From: Asterionellopsis glacialis
Lineage: Eukaryota; Bacillariophyta; Plagiogrammaphyceae; Rhaphoneidales; Asterionellopsidaceae
NCBI GenBank assembly: GCA_014885115.2
Contig: WKLE02001966.1
Location: forward strand, 1 to 13,169
Reading direction: 5' to 3'
DNA length: 13,169 nt
The translations under genes and the position numbers were made by a program. The notes beneath the pieces were generated by a model, which was not told the origin of the DNA, did not search any database, and worked only from the letters and a program-made list of their open reading frames with translations. Positions 9,286 through 13,169 of the stretch are shown piece by piece (position 1 is the stretch's first letter; every line of letters begins with the position of its first letter).

Positions 9286-10960
9286 TACTTTGCTCTTTGT
9301 CAAGACAAGCATTTGTTTGGTGTCTACTGTTGGAAGGAAGGCACCAATATAAATTTTAATATCATTGATTCAGGCTCTTCAAGATACCAAGAAACTGATT
9401 TCACAATACGCTTAATCCATCATATGTTGAAAATGAAAATGGGAGATGCAGCTGAAGAAGTTTATTACCAGGAAGTATCACAAATCGTTTGTGGCCAAAG
9501 AGATGGATCAAGTTGTGGGGTTCATCAATGCCATTTCATGGAAGACCTTGCTCTATCTAAATCTGACTGGATGGTAAAAGAGTATTCAAAAGAAGATATG
9601 GAAGACTACAGACTCGTCATTGGTAGAAGAATCCTGAATTTTGAGGGAAACCAAACTTTAGAGATAACTCAAGTTGATACACAAGAGAGTGATTATTTTA
9701 TAAGATCATCCAGAGGAAAACTACCTACTATACTTTCTACTCCTACCATAGAAGAACCAAATACTGATGATAAGGCAGAGGAGCAGACACCAGATGTAAG
9801 AAAGGAGTACAATGATTCATTAGGTGATGGTATTGAATTAGAGGTGAATCAAAAAATACCATGGAGATGGCTAGAACAAAGTCAATTGAAGAAAGAACAA
9901 GAAGAAATGAAGAATATGACTGACTTTACCACAGATGAACAAGATCCAGAACAATCAGAGGAAGAAGAAGATTATGATGAGAAGAAACCTGGATGCAAAA
10001 AACATTTGAAAAGTTTTACACCAAACAGAATTGTAAATGAAGTCCATGAACTTTTGAATACAGGGGAAAGAATTATAAATCTAAAGCACCAGCAAGATTG
10101 CCAACTCATGAATTAGAAAATTTGAGACTTCAATGTCAACATGAAAAGGAAACAAGAAAGAAAAGAAATGCAGAAAAAGCACCACAGTATAAGATTACTG
10201 ATGAAACCTTGAAAAATGAGTGTGAAGATGTGGACAATGCTGCAAAGGAAGCAGAAAAGAGGAACAAAAAGGATAAGGATTTAACTTATGAAGAACTTTT
10301 CCAATTGTTGCACAAACATATTTTGATTCACAATGGGAAGCTTACAGAAATGACCATTCAAGATATTGTGAGGAGAAAAAGCCAGAGTTGACAAATCTAG
10401 AGGAGTTCAAGAAAGCCTTTAAAACAAAAATTGATGCATTGCATGGTCCAGATGCTCCAGGGACTTGGTATTCAGATGACAGAAACATAAATGAACTACA
10501 AAGAGATAGGCAAAAGTTTTTGGATATGCTGAAAGCTGAATCAAAATTTCAATGTGGTGAACAAATAGTTAGCCTCAAGTACATCCCTAAAAAACAAATT
10601 CTGAGAGGAAACAATGAAAGACGCACAACCATACCAGCCCATTGGGCAGGAGCATTACAAAATAGATAAGAACATCTTCTGAATACAGAATGGGTAGAAT
10701 GCTTTGTATTGAAGAGTAAACAAAATCACATCAAGGCCAGACCCTATAAGTTCATCTGTCTTCCAGCAGGGTCCAATAGAAACATTGTTGGACCTAAGGA
10801 ACCCTTACCAGGTAGATGGATCCCACCTCCAAGACCCAAAGTCAAGTATCAAGAATTAAAAACATGTGTGTATGATAGCTTGGCTAGTTGTTTGCATTAC
10901 CATGGCCATGACAAACTTGCACAATTTGTCCATGAAGATGGACTGGTGTGTTATGGGTAA
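9286..10960 (+). pseudogene. Ulp1/SENP-like cysteine protease with C-terminal conserved region, broken
   Basis: The N-terminus is missing; the frame opens after a stop at 9283 with YFALCQDKHLFGVYCW. His at 9310-9312, Asp at 9367-9369 (NIIDSGSS), Gln at 9496-9498 and Cys at 9514-9516 (GQRDGSSCGV) form a Ulp1/SENP (C48) active site. Asp-to-Gln and Asp-to-Cys spacings are 43 and 49 residues, the same as I recall for yeast Ulp1; His-to-Asp is 19 against 17. Such proteases cleave SUMO-type tags; the transposon role is unknown. A long acidic Glu/Asp-rich linker follows (to about 10010). The frame shifts near 10065 and near 10370. A C-terminal block has GTWYSDDRNINELQRDRQKF, a stop at 10667-10669, then KYQELKTCVYDSLASCLHYH (10844-10903), whose Cys-containing helix-like motif recalls papain-fold enzymes but is not identified. 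Ends at TAA 10958-10960. Confidence 0.7.
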
Positions 10961-11040
10961 ATTCAAGAAAGTAGTGCAAGGCCTACAATTCATTTTATAA
11001 AGAATAAATTTGTTTTATATATGTTTATATTCTCGTTGTA

Positions 11041-13169
11041 CTAAAAATGTTCTACCCAAGTTTTATGTGGATCAACTACAAATATCTGTCCAATGTCATC
11101 CTAAGTAAATTCAACATTTTCTTCAATAATATTTTCAATGCAATAAGCTGGACCTTTTACATCAACCACTGGCATTAAAGAATATACATAGTTTCCTTGG
11201 TTTATCATCTCTAGATTGCATGTCTTCACTAATACAGATAGATCAACTGGGTATTCAGTTGCAAGTACAATAGAAGTTGAACACCACATGATAAATCATT
11301 GTCATCGGCAAGATCATCTTGTATGTCCACAAATCCTAGAATCTTGGCAATCCTTGGGTAATGCATTCTGTGTGTTTTATAATAATGAAAAACATGTCAA
11401 GGTCTGATAGACAAGTAATATGGATGTGCTCTATACAATGTTTGTTGAATATAACATTCTGAACCCATTTGCACCTTTTTTTTTAGGTTTATTCCTCAAT
11501 ATTGTTTGACCTATATATTGAAGAATGGAGAAACGAATAGTATAAGGTGTACATTTCCCAAAATCTACATCAAAGTATGATTCACTTGTTTCAGGGTTCT
11601 TGGTTATTTGAATACTGCATTGAGTGCCAGATAGCACACCCTCTTTGTGGTTCTTCTTGGGTTTCTCCTTCCAGTTGTCTAAATCAATAGTCAATTTAGC
11701 AAAATCAATTAGGTACTTTTCATAACATTTGCTTGCAGTTTGCACTGACAATGTGCTTGGACGGCATTGTGTTAATCTAGCAGGATTTTTGACATTCTTT
11801 ATGTGAACATTCTCAGGTCTAGCTGTATTGACATTTTGTGGATTGTCATACCTTTTGTTGTAACATACAATACCGCTTATTTGATGAAATTTTGTGGTCT
11901 TTAATCCCAAGCCTTCAGTATGATCAACCAATTTGCTATGCAATACCATTAATTTTCTGAATGAATGATCATATTCATCTACTGTTGACAATAATTTTGG
12001 TCCATTCTTCATCCAACAATCAAGACAAAGCATCATTTCCATCAAATGCATATAGTCTGTAATTAGTGCTCTGTTTTCTTGGTACATGTTATTAGCAAAA
12101 ACAGCTTTGCCAGCATGGGTATGCCAGGTCAAAATGCAGGCTAACATTAAACCAGTATATTATGATGACTTGATTGTGCTAGCCACCAACTTTGCATAGC
12201 CATTATTGAATGTAACAATTGGCATGTCATGGTCACTTTGATGTCCATATTGTTGAGAGATTTTGGCCAGGACAGAATCAAATGCAGTCCTCTTTTTACT
12301 TGCTTTGCCAAGGATTTCATTATACAAAAAACAGTACACTGTTTTTTCAATCCAGCATCTAGCCAATGTAATATTTCAGGTGGTGTTGCTCCTGATATCC
12401 CTTGTTCATTGTCTGCCATATGTATTTTTTGTAGTGTGGCATTTCCTGTAACTCATCATCAGTGGCCCCAAAGAGGTCCTTTCTTTTTCGTGGTCTGCAA
12501 ATAACATTAGGATAGTCTGCTTCTGCAGTAGGACAGTCACAATCTCTGCATAAACTTTTAACAAATCCAGAGTGGGATTTATACCTCCCATATAGATCAT
12601 CAGAGCCTTCACAATTACCTAAAACAACAACAACAGGAATTTTGAAGACCATGTTCTTATACATGTTGCCATTAATGCATATATTTGTTGTTATGCCTCT
12701 CCGATTTTGCTCTTGCTTGATACGAGAGAGAATTAATCTCAGAGCTCTATAATAATTCCTAGTATCGCGGCCTCTTAACACAATATCATCCTCTTTTCCA
12801 TCATTATCTTCTGGGATATTTATAAACACAATTGGACGCCATGCATGTGATTGATTTCTAGTTGCTTGATTAAAAATTGTCAGTGACATCATTGCAGGTT
12901 CTAATCTGCCTGATGAAAAAACACCAAGGTGAGTGCCATCAATATATAAAACTATGCCACAAAAAATATCTATGTTGGTGATACACAACTCTTTTTGACT
13001 ATTCCGACAAAGGTGAAGTTTCTTCAAGTGTGTCACCAACTCATATTCAGGTTTGTACTTGGTAGGATCAGTCTCAGATATCACGAAGTTGTGTGCATTG
13101 TTGATTTCTGGATCATTTATCAAGGATTCAAACATTGCTTTGAAATCAAACACTACTACATCTTCTTTA
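11041..13169 (-). pseudogene. DDE-type transposase, Plavaka/CACTA-like, broken and partial
   Basis: Its N-terminus lies beyond 13169. In the first frame (13169 to about 12420) YIDGTHLGVFSSGRLEPAM gives a candidate catalytic Asp (12938-12940) followed by the conserved R..P..L block; GNCEGSDDLYGRYKSHSG has a second candidate Asp pair near 12596-12601, then a Cys cluster LCRDCDC. A frameshift near 12420 leads to GISGATPPEILHWLDAGL, the TP-E-LH motif of Plavaka/CACTA-type transposases. After a shift near 12300 come LGLKTTKFHQI, NPQNVNTARPENVH and STLSVQTASKCYEK (to 11431). Further shifts near 11435 and 11280 lead to LYRAHPYY, YPRIAKILGFVDIQDD and a final FVVDPHKTWVEHF. Stops lie at 12160-12162, 11397-11399 and 11101-11103, with the natural end at 11041-11043. 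The family is assigned by pattern; the exact superfamily is uncertain. Inactive. Confidence 0.7.

Larger units (their letters stand above)
9286..13169. mobile_element. Two-gene DNA transposon, left-truncated, runs off right edge
   Basis: A plus-strand Ulp1-like protease gene (to 10960) and a minus-strand DDE-type transposase (from 11041) converge, separated by about 80 AT-rich bases with no other gene. Ulp1-like proteases are known passengers of several eukaryotic DNA transposon groups, so the two are probably one element. The left end is missing: the protease is cut a few residues before its catalytic His, where the LINE fragment abuts. The right end lies beyond the window, because the transposase frame is still open at 13169. 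No terminal inverted repeats could therefore be identified. All its genes are decayed. Confidence 0.6.

Noticed and set aside
8817..9359. The frame crossing the LINE/protease join as a genuine fusion protein
   Set aside because: Past about 9285 it is out of frame with the protease motifs, so its last 25 or so codons are chance sequence.
12229..12504. Plus-strand open frames antisense to the transposase
   Set aside because: The conserved transposase motifs are on the minus strand in the same DNA; these frames show nothing recognisable.
1..13169. CRISPR arrays, tRNA and rRNA genes
   Set aside because: No regularly spaced repeats, no tRNA B-box with matching acceptor stem, and no rRNA-like segment were noticed by reading; the sequence is eukaryotic nuclear in character.

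Overview
The window looks like nuclear DNA of a photosynthetic stramenopile, most likely a diatom. The one clearly intact gene (minus strand, 874-2354) encodes UDP-sulfoquinovose synthase (SQD1). It begins with a signal peptide ending in an ASAF-type motif, the hallmark of plastid import in algae with complex red plastids, and it has one 110-base GT-AG intron. Its reading frame has no internal stops and is richer in GC than its surroundings.

Layout: 1-873 is gene-free sequence that includes the 3' side of SQD1. 874-2354 is SQD1. 2355-3070 is its upstream region, with a cluster of short palindromes and hairpins at 2833-2930. 3071-4779 holds two unequal, decayed, tandem copies of a PIF1-like helicase C-terminal region; both carry a closely similar block of about 200 bases, and the second has lost its middle. 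4780-5161 is an AT-rich spacer. 5162-9285 is a decayed non-LTR (LINE-type) retrotransposon. Its ORF1 (coiled coil near the end) meets ORF2 at a TAATG stop-start. ORF2 has an AP-endonuclease-type domain with two catalytic Asp-to-Asn changes, then a linker, but the reverse transcriptase is gone. At about 9270-9300 the LINE is joined directly to a second, unrelated element (9286-13169). That element has a plus-strand gene with a Ulp1/SENP-like cysteine protease and a second conserved C-terminal region, convergent with a minus-strand DDE-type transposase resembling Plavaka/CACTA families, which runs off the right edge. The two genes end about 80 bases apart.

So the window is one housekeeping chloroplast-lipid gene beside about 10 kb of nested, inactive mobile elements. 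Every element gene is broken by stops and frameshifts, so none is expected to make a full protein. The observations most worth following are the Ulp1-transposase convergent pair, the LINE/transposon chimeric junction, the TAATG coupling signal, and the transition-type pattern of decay. No CRISPR array, tRNA or rRNA was recognised.
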